Source of the DNA: Synechococcus sp. RCC307
GTDB lineage: Bacteria > Cyanobacteriota > Cyanobacteriia > PCC-6307 > Cyanobiaceae
Reading direction: 5' to 3'
DNA: 64,000 bases
NCBI GenBank assembly: GCA_000063525.1
Contig: CT978603.1
Span: forward strand, 801,105-865,104
Translations under genes and position numbers: made by a program
In this document: piece after piece, positions 48,301 through 55,385 of the stretch
Numbering within the stretch: position 1 is the first letter of the stretch
Layout of the letters: each line of letters opens with the position of its first letter
The notes under the pieces: model-generated
What the model saw: the letters and a program-made list of their open reading frames with translations, nothing else
The model's database searches: none
What the model was told of the DNA's origin: nothing

Positions 48301-49521
48301 GGATCCATCGATGGGCAAGGCAACTTGGCCTTCCGCCAAGAGGGCGGCGAACCTGGCCTGAATTTCACGATCAAGGCTTTCCCCATCCGTAGGCCCGATG
48401 CACGTCTGCAGGTGGATGGCTCGTTGAAGCTGCAAGGCAGCTTGCGCCAGCCGGCCTTGGGCGGTGAGGTCAAGCTCAGTCAAGGTTCGATCACGGTGTC
48501 CCCCAGTGAGCTCAGCTCCGCTGGTGGACCGTCGGTGCCTGTCGATCAAGCGGTGCCGGAAGCCTCCTGGGATTTCCAGCAGCCCGTTGTGGTTAGAGGG
48601 CCCCGGGTGGAATCAGCCGATGGCGCTGCCGTGCGCCGGCGGGTGCCCACCTTTGGGCCGCTGAGCTTCCGCAACTTGCGCGTTGCCTTGGGCCCTCAGC
48701 TGCGGATTGCAGCGCCACCGGTGGCGGAATTTCTTACTGGAGGCTTGCTCACCTTCAACGGTCCAGCAGGCCCTGATGTGCGTATCTCCGGTGTGGTGAA
48801 ACTGCTCAAGGGCCGCGTCAGCTTGCTGACCAATGTGCTCAAGCTCGATGCCAGCAACGTCAACGTGGCCGTGTTTACGCCGTCGTTGGGCTTGCTCCCC
48901 TACTTGGATGTGGCGTTCACCACCCGCGTCTCCGACCGCGTGGGCGGCATCGATGGCGATCAAGTGGTGAGCAGCAATGAGCTCCAGGGCAACTTCTCCA
49001 ACCTGGATCGCCTCAACTTGATCAAGGTGATCGTGGCCTACAGCGGCCCATCGGATCGCCTCTCCCTCGACACCATGACGTTGCGCAGCCAACCGCCGCT
49101 GCCGCAGGAGCGCTTGGTGGCCCTGTTGGGTGGCAACAGCCTGGCGAGCCTGGCCACGGGAAATGCTGGAACGGCCATTGCCACGTTGCTCGGCGGGTCG
49201 TTGCTGTCGCCATTGATCAGCGGCTTCAGCAACCTCTTTGATGACCGGGTGACTGCTTCGCTGTACCCAGCGTTCCTGGAGCCCTATGCCGAGGACTCCC
49301 GCAATCAAGGCCGGGTGCCATCCCAGCTGGTGCTGGGAGCCGAGGTCGGAGTGGATCTGAGCGACCGCTTCAACTTCTCGGTGTTAACGGCACCAAATCG
49401 AAGTGATATTCCACCGGAGGCGGTGTTGCGCTATCAAGCCACCGACAAACTGGGTGTGCAGGGCGCCCTCGACCAACAGGGGCGCTGGCAGGGACAGCTG
49501 CAATTGTTCTTCCGCTTCTAG
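45358..49521 (+). CDS. TamB/AsmA-like translocation and assembly protein with lipobox
   Basis: 1387 residues. The C-terminal ~400 residues carry the TamB domain (DUF490): GFLRVGDGAFVVAG, FSNLDRLNLIKVIVAYSG and the beta-rich end QGQLQLFFRF. Most of the protein is long amphipathic beta strands, as in periplasm-spanning bridges that move lipids or assemble outer-membrane proteins. It starts with a short signal ending LTLAGCSTQ, a lipobox, whereas TamB usually has an uncleaved TM anchor. An N-terminal lipid anchor is thus predicted. Confidence 0.85.
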   Translation: MGRSIRRVLLPLSSAALLTLAGCSTQPRWDAEGFHNWLEKQLSAGLNHPVELGPLLGFGLQGLEFGPTRVLPSASDGSQMSVERLTLLPDLISSVRQGSAVAQIGLGNLRMQLQRNAQGRLWTFPQLAGQAPPRLRLKLQLLDAAQFSLDGARPWRFTGGRLDLNLASQQLRFGGAFRPKGLGPRQTQLAMRVQNSWGRRPALDLRLQLRRLSLPALGSLAEAWPSQISSGEASGSLRLNRQGQQWRCQGPVQLKQLRIGAFSSPQQRWRCGGTSLELKTSPWRWADRRGDAAAKILWRGAPWQRLSLQRLRVRSGASRLLAEGELRPDLELKLNSLRLDPSWLGLDGQPLVVRGQGRDGLWQLQLEAPELNSAVGSFGLNGTVDARWGNGDPLLALDSQLELKRLNSAAPPVAIKPLKLAIQREANALVFKGDARLDDLSPVELQGRWSAAGIKAELSVQDLPLQTLDPDLGGEFAGSLAVEGKPNQPKVAARFSLLQPSVAGLQAPELWQGSWQPGSLRLSSASTQVVARLKDNRLQSLQAVKGDGTISVVPSGGAYRWAARQWALAPLHLGLRGNRPLPLNGVLEGNGRLGLVPLFLQGQASVSDPALAWIKGRQLQLSGVLRYPGFDFSAEVLPQGSGSVQLSSRGAWNGPLNLQAEARKLQPGGVLRLLQDLRRPAAQRPDGRASDLGSFAIDTLGASLDAQIKALQQAQARLALERPAKGNDGRIPLADVEGLMDADLSVKGASPSALWMRLAARGHLWLRGDDRDTALQLEPFVAEVNGPLGTGDGSFSFAGLPLGFLALLTPVPAGLRGALRGSGNWRIGDGLPTLDLDLALQQATLAGQPLNLKRGRLSLDGRVLDVDLSLQGGESKNTVDLAGQVPLDPVEDGFELRASSRGDGLVFLTALAGGQLQWQQGSIDLQLLARGTLANPIVNGFLRVGDGAFVVAGQSVEAVKATAFFDFQQLQLERFSARSGEGSIDGQGNLAFRQEGGEPGLNFTIKAFPIRRPDARLQVDGSLKLQGSLRQPALGGEVKLSQGSITVSPSELSSAGGPSVPVDQAVPEASWDFQQPVVVRGPRVESADGAAVRRRVPTFGPLSFRNLRVALGPQLRIAAPPVAEFLTGGLLTFNGPAGPDVRISGVVKLLKGRVSLLTNVLKLDASNVNVAVFTPSLGLLPYLDVAFTTRVSDRVGGIDGDQVVSSNELQGNFSNLDRLNLIKVIVAYSGPSDRLSLDTMTLRSQPPLPQERLVALLGGNSLASLATGNAGTAIATLLGGSLLSPLISGFSNLFDDRVTASLYPAFLEPYAEDSRNQGRVPSQLVLGAEVGVDLSDRFNFSVLTAPNRSDIPPEAVLRYQATDKLGVQGALDQQGRWQGQLQLFFRF

Positions 49522-49559
49522 CCCTGCTCAGGCTTAATGGAGGCAGTGGAGTGGTGGTG

Positions 49560-50468
49560 ATGGCGAAGCCGCACCGTCAGGTGATCGGGGTGGATATCGG
49601 TGGCACTGGCCTCAAGCTGGGTCGTTTTGATAGCGACGGCCAGCTCTTGGCGGAGCAGCTCTGCCCGACACCCCAACCACCCGCCCCCGGTGCCATCACA
49701 ACGGCGCTGGTGGAAGCCATTGAGGCCCTTGATCCAGAGCGTCAAGCCGATGCGGTTGGTGTGGGGCTGCCCGGCCCGATGGACCGCAGCGCCCGGGTGG
49801 CTCAGGTCTGCATCAATCTCCCGGGTTGGCAGCACGTTCCGTTGGCCGAGTGGCTGGAGGCACGCCTGCAGCGCCCGGTCACGTTGGCCAACGATGGCAA
49901 TTGCGCTGTGCTCGGTGAGCAGTGGCTTGGCGCTGCCAAAGGAATCGATGACGTGGTGCTGTTGACCCTGGGCACCGGCGTTGGTGGCGGGGTGATCCTT
50001 GGCGGCCAGCTCTTTCTTGGTCGCCGCGGTGCTGCCGCTGAACCTGGATTGATTGGCCTGGATCCGGCAGGCCCGCCATGCAACAGCGGCAACAACGGTT
50101 CGATCGAGACGTTTTGCAGCATTGGTGCCCTCACCCGTTGGGCTGGCTGCCCCCCCGATGAGCTCTCCAGGCGCGCCACAAACGGCGATGCGGAAGCCCT
50201 TGAGGCTTGGCAGCGCTATGGCCAGCTTTTGGGCTGCGGCATCAGCTCGTTGGTCTATGCCTTCACCCCCGAGCGCGTGTTGTTGGGGGGCGGCCTCAGC
50301 GCTGCATTTCCCTTTTTTGCCGGCAGTCTTCAGCAGGAGGTGGAGAGCCGAGTGCTGGCTCCAAGCCGCCAGGATCTGGTGATTGCACCGGCCAGCTTGG
50401 GCAATGGGGCTGGCCGCTTGGGCGCGGCTCGCTTGGCGTTGGAGCGTCTGCCAGGCCGCCAGGGATGA
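49560..50468 (+). CDS. ROK-family sugar kinase (probable glucokinase)
   Basis: 302 residues from the ATG at 49560; three GTG codons in front, from 49551, give an alternative start with good GGAGG spacing. Phosphate-binding [14 protein letters not shown], catalytic [12 protein letters not shown] and [12 protein letters not shown] are present. The usual ROK zinc cysteines are reduced: the region reads [16 protein letters not shown]. Phosphorylates glucose or a related hexose. The stop overlaps the proA start (ATGA). Confidence 0.85.
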   Translation: MAKPHRQVIGVDIGGTGLKLGRFDSDGQLLAEQLCPTPQPPAPGAITTALVEAIEALDPERQADAVGVGLPGPMDRSARVAQVCINLPGWQHVPLAEWLEARLQRPVTLANDGNCAVLGEQWLGAAKGIDDVVLLTLGTGVGGGVILGGQLFLGRRGAAAEPGLIGLDPAGPPCNSGNNGSIETFCSIGALTRWAGCPPDELSRRATNGDAEALEAWQRYGQLLGCGISSLVYAFTPERVLLGGGLSAAFPFFAGSLQQEVESRVLAPSRQDLVIAPASLGNGAGRLGAARLALERLPGRQG

Positions 50469-51805
50469 TGCATGGCAGTCCCCCTGCCCAGGCGTTGAAT
50501 CAGGCCGTTCCCGATCCCTCCCCTGAACTGCTGGCCCGCGCTTCGAGCCTGAGGCGCCATGCCATTGATCTGGCCCAGTGCTCCGATCAGCAGCGCCAGG
50601 AGGCCCTGCGGGCGATGGCCGATGCCCTCGAGCAGCAGCGTGAGGCGATTTTGCTGGCCAACCAGGATGACCTTCAGGCAGCCGAGCAGGAACAGCTAGC
50701 CCCAGCCCTGCTGTCGCGGCTCAAGCTCGATCGCACCAAGCTCGATGGGGCCATTGCTGGCATCCGCCAGTTGGCCCAGCTACCCGACCCATTGGCGCAA
50801 CGCCAACTGCACCGGGCGCTGGATGAGGGGCTCGTGCTCGAGCGCATCAGCGTTCCCCTTGGTGTCGTGGGGGTGATTTTTGAGGCCCGTCCTGATGCCG
50901 TGATGCAGATTGCCGCGTTGGCGATTCGCTCGGGTAATGGCGCCATCTTGAAAGGCGGGCGCGAGGCCAACCGCAGTTGCAGCGCAATCCTTGCGGCTCT
51001 GCAGCAAGGCCTTGCCCGCTCGGCGGTGCACCCCGATGTGTTGACGCTGCTCACCAGCCGCGAAGAAAGCTTGGCGCTGCTCAAGCTCGATGGGCTGGTG
51101 GATCTGATCATCCCCAGGGGGTCCAATGCCCTGGTGCAATTCATCCAGGACAACACCCGCATCCCCGTGTTGGGGCATGCCGATGGCATTTGCCATCTCT
51201 ATGTGGATCGCCAGGTGGATCTGGATCAGGCCGTCGCGGTGGCGGTCGATAGCAAGGCGCAATACCCAGCGGCCTGCAATGCCATCGAAACGCTGTTGCT
51301 GCACAAGGAGATCGCCCCAGCGTTTCTGGCCGCGGCCCTGCCCGCTTTTGCCCAGGCAGGGGTGGAATTGCGAGGCGATGGGGCTGCGATGGCGCTTGGG
51401 GTGAGTCAATCCGCTAGCGATGACGATTGGGCCACGGAGTATCTCGATCTGGTACTCAGCATTCGCGTGGTGGACTCAATGGATGAGGCGTTGGAGCACA
51501 TCGCCCGCTACAGCTCGCGCCACACCGAGGTGATCTGCACCACTAATACCGAGACGGCCGAGCGCTTTTTGGCTCGGGTCGATAGCGCTGGGGTGTATCA
51601 AAACTGCTCATCGCGCTTTGCCGATGGTTTCCGTTATGGCTTTGGCGCTGAGGTGGGCATCAGCACCCAGACGCTGCCGCCCCGGGGGCCCGTGGGTTTG
51701 GAAGGCTTGGTCACCTACCGCTACCGCCTGCGCGGTGATGGCCACATCGCCGCTGATTACGCCAGTGGGGCGCGCCAGTTCACCCACCAAAATTTGCCGT
51801 TGTGA
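50465..51805 (+). CDS. proA: Gamma-glutamyl phosphate reductase
   Basis: 446 residues from the ATG at 50465 (next ATG adjacent). Reduces gamma-glutamyl phosphate to the semialdehyde in proline synthesis. Family features: [30 protein letters not shown], the catalytic Cys in [12 protein letters not shown], and [20 protein letters not shown] near the end. Coupled to the ROK gene upstream and to folB downstream by 4-bp overlaps. Confidence 0.96.
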   Translation: MMHGSPPAQALNQAVPDPSPELLARASSLRRHAIDLAQCSDQQRQEALRAMADALEQQREAILLANQDDLQAAEQEQLAPALLSRLKLDRTKLDGAIAGIRQLAQLPDPLAQRQLHRALDEGLVLERISVPLGVVGVIFEARPDAVMQIAALAIRSGNGAILKGGREANRSCSAILAALQQGLARSAVHPDVLTLLTSREESLALLKLDGLVDLIIPRGSNALVQFIQDNTRIPVLGHADGICHLYVDRQVDLDQAVAVAVDSKAQYPAACNAIETLLLHKEIAPAFLAAALPAFAQAGVELRGDGAAMALGVSQSASDDDWATEYLDLVLSIRVVDSMDEALEHIARYSSRHTEVICTTNTETAERFLARVDSAGVYQNCSSRFADGFRYGFGAEVGISTQTLPPRGPVGLEGLVTYRYRLRGDGHIAADYASGARQFTHQNLPL

Positions 51806-52206
51806 GCGATCGCATCGTTGTTCGGGACCTGCGCCTTTGGGCCCATGTGGGCGTGCTGGAGCAAGAACGCCGATTGGGCCAATGGTTTGCCCTTGATTTT
51901 TGGCTCGCCCATGACCTGCAACCGGCTGGCTGCAGCGATGAATTAGCCGACACCCTCGATTACGCCGAAGCCGTTGCCTTGATTCGCGAGCTCACCGCGT
52001 CGTTGCGGTGCCAAACGCTGGAGCATTTCTCTGAGCGCGTTCTCGATTTGCTGCAACAGCGCTATGGAGCGATCCCCATGGGCCTGGAGTTGCGGAAGTT
52101 AGCGGCGCCAATTCCTGGATTTGATGGCACGGTGGCAGTACAGCGCCAGCGTCATGGGGATGCATCAGCAGCGATGGGATATCGCCAAGATTCGCCGGCG
52201 TCATAA
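51802..52206 (+). CDS. folB: Dihydroneopterin aldolase
   Basis: 134 residues; GTG start overlaps the proA stop (GTGA). Matches folate-pathway Fol[20 protein letters not shown] at the start, [14 protein letters not shown] and the C-terminal [14 protein letters not shown] with the conserved Lys. Splits dihydroneopterin to 6-hydroxymethyl-dihydropterin and glycolaldehyde. Its 3' end overlaps the next gene by ~50 bp. Confidence 0.92.
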   Translation: MSDRIVVRDLRLWAHVGVLEQERRLGQWFALDFWLAHDLQPAGCSDELADTLDYAEAVALIRELTASLRCQTLEHFSERVLDLLQQRYGAIPMGLELRKLAAPIPGFDGTVAVQRQRHGDASAAMGYRQDSPAS

Positions 52207-52861
52207 GGCTTACCGGAATCTGCTCCTGTTGGAGCTTGTGCTGATTTGGTTGATTCCCTTCTCCCAGCGCTTCCCGCTGATCATTGATCTGGGTGCCGTC
52301 GCGCTGGAGGTGTTCTTTCTCAACCTGGTGGTTCATCTCTCTGTGCTGCGCTCTGGTCGGCGCTTGGTCTACGCCCTTGGTGGCTGCTCGTTGTTGGTTG
52401 AGTTGCTGTGGATCATGTCCCGTCATGGGAGCGCTGCCGGGGCCATGCCAGTTCCCTGGATCGGGAGCCTGGCGCTGCTGCGCTTTGTGTTGTTTGTGCT
52501 CTTTTTCGGGCTGGTCCAGGTGCGGCTGGTGCGGTCGTTGATCCGTGAGCCTTTTGTCACAACGTCGGTGTTGATGGGTGCCGCGGCTGGCTATGTGCTG
52601 ATTGGTTTGTTGGGTGGGGTGCTGCTCAACACCTTGTTTCTGCTCCATCCGGTGGCCTTTGGAGGGCTGCCCTCTCCCCCCGATGCCACGCTCACCATGG
52701 CGTCCCTTGAGTTGCTCACCACTGTGGGCTCAGGTGCCCTGGTGAGCTCCAATTTGGCGGCGCAGGCGGCCGCCTTCACGATCACGCTGACGGGGCAGAT
52801 GTATGTGGCGATTTTGATTGCTCTGGTGCTGGGCCGGTTTCATCGCCGTGTTCCCCATTGA
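52154..52861 (+). CDS. Ion-channel-like membrane protein with unusual filter
   Basis: 235 residues from the ATG at 52154. About six hydrophobic segments. The last two enclose a pore-like loop SLELLTTVGSGALV followed by LTGQMYVAILIALVLGRF, the layout of a two-TM potassium channel module after an N-terminal four-helix part. The filter reads TVGSG where potassium channels have TVGYG. Could be a low-selectivity or inactive relative. The end overlaps the cupin gene by 80 bp. Confidence 0.65.
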   Translation: MGMHQQRWDIAKIRRRHKAYRNLLLLELVLIWLIPFSQRFPLIIDLGAVALEVFFLNLVVHLSVLRSGRRLVYALGGCSLLVELLWIMSRHGSAAGAMPVPWIGSLALLRFVLFVLFFGLVQVRLVRSLIREPFVTTSVLMGAAAGYVLIGLLGGVLLNTLFLLHPVAFGGLPSPPDATLTMASLELLTTVGSGALVSSNLAAQAAAFTITLTGQMYVAILIALVLGRFHRRVPH

Positions 52862-53342
52862 AGAGAGAACGCCAGAGCCGTTCCTGCTCTATGGCCTCTA
52901 GCGTTCCCTCCAGCGGGAAAGCCGCCAGGAAATCTTTGTCGGCTAGGGGCTCATAGGGCCCCTGCTTGATCTCAAACATCACCGAGTCAGCGTCCAGCGC
53001 CACCAGCGTGTGGAACAGCCCTTCGGCCAGTTGCACGCCGCGCACCTCACCGCTGGCTTCGAGCCGTTCGCGCTGCAAGACCTCGCCTGCGCTGTTCAAC
53101 ACCAACAGGCCAACACTGCCTTGCAGCACCACAAAACACTCAAAACCGGCCCCGGCCTGTTCGCGCCGATGACGATGGGGGCGCACATAGGTGCCCGGTT
53201 GCAGCACGTTGAGGAAGCGCTGCACCAGATCACTTTCTTGGTGCAGGTTGTGGTTTTTGCGCCGCCTTGGGCTGGCTGCAGCGCGTTGAGCCACCTGCGC
53301 GAACAGGCTCTCCGTGATTCGAGCTACGGCCTCAGGGGCCAT
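52782..53342 (-). CDS. WbuC-family cupin protein
   Basis: 186 residues. Characteristic RRRKNHNLHQESDLVQRFLN, then TYVRPHRHRREQAGAGFECF with His and Glu ligands and the cupin glycine turn VVLQGSVGLLVL. WbuC relatives occur in polysaccharide loci as metal-binding sugar isomerase-like proteins; the substrate here is unknown. The reverse-strand C-terminal codons overlap the channel-like gene. Confidence 0.8.
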   Translation of the reverse strand: MAPEAVARITESLFAQVAQRAAASPRRRKNHNLHQESDLVQRFLNVLQPGTYVRPHRHRREQAGAGFECFVVLQGSVGLLVLNSAGEVLQRERLEASGEVRGVQLAEGLFHTLVALDADSVMFEIKQGPYEPLADKDFLAAFPLEGTLEAIEQERLWRSLFNGEHGDETGPAPEQSKSPHTSAPSA

Positions 53343-53452
53343 GGCATGGCGGGCAAAGTAGCTCCATTGTCTAAGAGCCTGAAACCTTCTGGAGCAGCCC
53401 TTGGAGGGGCGAGATCCGCTGATTACGTTTTCAACGCATCGCCATCAATCCA

Positions 53453-53686
53453 ATGAAGGGTGCTTTGGCCAGCCTCTGGGGAAAAGCCAACTCTGCTGAG
53501 CGGTTCTCCTCCATCGTCTTGATCACCCTTTGGGTGGTGGGAACGGCGTGGTTCCTGGCTGAGATTTTCAAGGTGTGTGAGGCGGCAGCCAGTGCCGTGT
53601 TCATCCCTTATGTCGTCGTCACCGTTGTGGTGATGTTGGCTTTGCTGTGGATGTTGGTTCGCGCTGGGGTGCGCCATCCCCACTAA
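53453..53686 (+). CDS. Small two-TM membrane protein
   Basis: 77 residues with hydrophobic segments FSSIVLITLWVVGTAWFLAEIF and FIPYVVVTVVVMLALLWMLV, and a charged start. No family recognised. Its last 68 bp overlap the 3' end of the reverse-strand epimerase gene. Confidence 0.65.
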   Translation: MKGALASLWGKANSAERFSSIVLITLWVVGTAWFLAEIFKVCEAAASAVFIPYVVVTVVVMLALLWMLVRAGVRHPH

Positions 53687-54527
53687 GCAGTGCAATGCGG
53701 GGGTGGTTCAGCTCAAAGCTCTTCGATTTCAACAAGCGATTGCTGATGCGGCGGTTCAGCCCCGGGTTGCCCGGCTCGCTGGCCGGCTGCCATGTGATCG
53801 GTGCGAGTCCGGCCTGGGCCAGGCTCGCGTTCAGCAACTCGGCTAGAGGCACCGGAGCATCGTCCACCACGTTGACGATGCCCTGCCAGTGGCCATCGAG
53901 TGCAGCGATGGCTGCGGCGGCGGCATCGTCGCGGTGGACCCAATTGGTGAAACGCTCGCCTCGGCCGGGTTGGGTGCTGCCGGCCAGGCGGGCAAAACGC
54001 TGCTCGAACTCCCGTTGCGGGCCATAGAGCGCCCCAAGACGCAGGATGCACACCCGCCGCTGTGGGCTGCCCATGGCCAGCAACTGGCGTTCGGCTTCCA
54101 GCAACACAGCCCCGTGTTCATCACGCGGTTGAGCGGTGGTGGATTCATCGACCCAGCCACCACCGGCATCGCCGTAAATCGAGCAACTGCCGGTGTAGAT
54201 GATCTGCTGCAGCACCGGTAGCTTCGGGAGCAGCTGCTCCAAGCAGCGAAAGCTGTCGTTGAAGGTGCGGCGGTAGCCGGCGGCATCCACTTGGCGGTTG
54301 CCCTTGGGGCCCAGGCAGAAGATGGCGGCATCACGGCCTTTGAGGGCGGCCAGAAGGCCATCGGGATCATCAGCTGAGATCACCAACACCTGATCGGCCA
54401 TGGCGCTGAGCTCGCCGCGGCGCTCTTCGCTAGTGGTGGTCACCGTGAGCTCGAGACCAGCTCGGCCCTGCAGTTGTTGGGCGATGGCTTCGCCCACATA
54501 GCCGCAACCCACCAGGCTCAAGCGCAT
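53619..54527 (-). CDS. NAD-dependent epimerase/dehydratase-like protein (atypical SDR)
   Basis: 302 residues. GxxGxxG nucleotide site in LSLVGCGYVGEAIAQQLQG; IYTGSCSIYGDAGGGWVDE carries the Ser and Tyr of the SDR active region. Later landmarks are RLGALYGP and FTNWVHRDDAA. Resembles the YeeZ-type branch; the substrate is unknown. Divergent from the DUF3598 gene. Confidence 0.8.
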   Translation of the reverse strand: MRLSLVGCGYVGEAIAQQLQGRAGLELTVTTTSEERRGELSAMADQVLVISADDPDGLLAALKGRDAAIFCLGPKGNRQVDAAGYRRTFNDSFRCLEQLLPKLPVLQQIIYTGSCSIYGDAGGGWVDESTTAQPRDEHGAVLLEAERQLLAMGSPQRRVCILRLGALYGPQREFEQRFARLAGSTQPGRGERFTNWVHRDDAAAAAIAALDGHWQGIVNVVDDAPVPLAELLNASLAQAGLAPITWQPASEPGNPGLNRRISNRLLKSKSFELNHPRIALLSGDGAPQREPTSTAKPTSPQR

Positions 54528-54586
54528 TGTCGTTTTGAGCTGCCGCTGAGACCCTAATCAGGTCGTTCAGATCTGGAGCGCCGGTG

Positions 54587-55384
54587 ATGACGGATCAGTG
54601 GGAACGCAATCGCCTCAACTTTGAGGGGGTCTGGCAAGGCAAGAGCCAGTGGTATGTCCGTCAAGACGACGGCGAGCTGAGCCTGGATCAGCCCACCACG
54701 GTGGTGGATGACACCCGCTACGCCATCAGCTTTGAGGATGCCGATACCGGGCTATGGGATGGCACGGGGTTGTTCTTAGCTCCTGGCGGCGCAGCGCAAT
54801 ACCCCTTGAGCCGATCCACCTACAACGGCTCAGGGGCCTGCTGGCAATTTGAAGCGGCTGGAGGGCAGTCGAGCCTTGAGGTTCCCGCTGACCTGCCCCG
54901 CTTTGGCCATGAAATCAATCTCTTCTATGGCCGCTCCCGCTCGATGCTGGTGCTGCTTTGGAAGCCGGATGGCAGCGATTGGCGCCTCAATGCCATTGGT
55001 GCGGTGGCGTTTCGCTGCCAGCTGAGTGATGAGAGGGAACCGGCAAGGCCCCAGGCCAGTTCGATCGAGCGGTTATTGGCGCCGTTGCAGGGTTGCTCTG
55101 GTGTGATCGAACGCTTCCACCCCCAACCCGGGCTGTCTGGCCAGCCATCAGCGCCAGAGCCGATCACGTGGGATCCCCAACCTTTTCTTCAATCGGAGGT
55201 GTGTGGTGTGTTCGCCGATGGCTTGGTGTGTGGTGTTCCTGAGCGGTTGCCGAGCGGTGGATTTCGCTTGGAGGTGGGTTGCCTGCAGCCGTCGCGCTTT
55301 CAACAACTCAGCATCGTGTTTGACCAACATCACAAGCTGCAGTGCTGGGAGCGGCGCTTATTTTCCGCAACGTTTGAGGCCTAA
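54587..55384 (+). CDS. DUF3598 family protein
   Basis: 265 residues from the ATG at 54587, with a GTG one codon before. Beta-rich, lipocalin-like composition with WERNRLNFEGVWQGKSQWY at the start and INLFYGRSRSMLVLLW in the middle, typical of DUF3598 proteins of cyanobacteria, plants and algae. Function unknown; the barrel fold hints at binding a small hydrophobic molecule. Converges with the next gene, 1 bp apart. Confidence 0.75.
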   Translation: MTDQWERNRLNFEGVWQGKSQWYVRQDDGELSLDQPTTVVDDTRYAISFEDADTGLWDGTGLFLAPGGAAQYPLSRSTYNGSGACWQFEAAGGQSSLEVPADLPRFGHEINLFYGRSRSMLVLLWKPDGSDWRLNAIGAVAFRCQLSDEREPARPQASSIERLLAPLQGCSGVIERFHPQPGLSGQPSAPEPITWDPQPFLQSEVCGVFADGLVCGVPERLPSGGFRLEVGCLQPSRFQQLSIVFDQHHKLQCWERRLFSATFEA

Positions 55385-55385
55385 A

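Noticed and set aside
48613-49308. A 231-codon reverse ORF within the TamB-like gene
   Set aside because: Low-complexity Ala/Gln/His translation typical of antisense frames in high-GC DNA.
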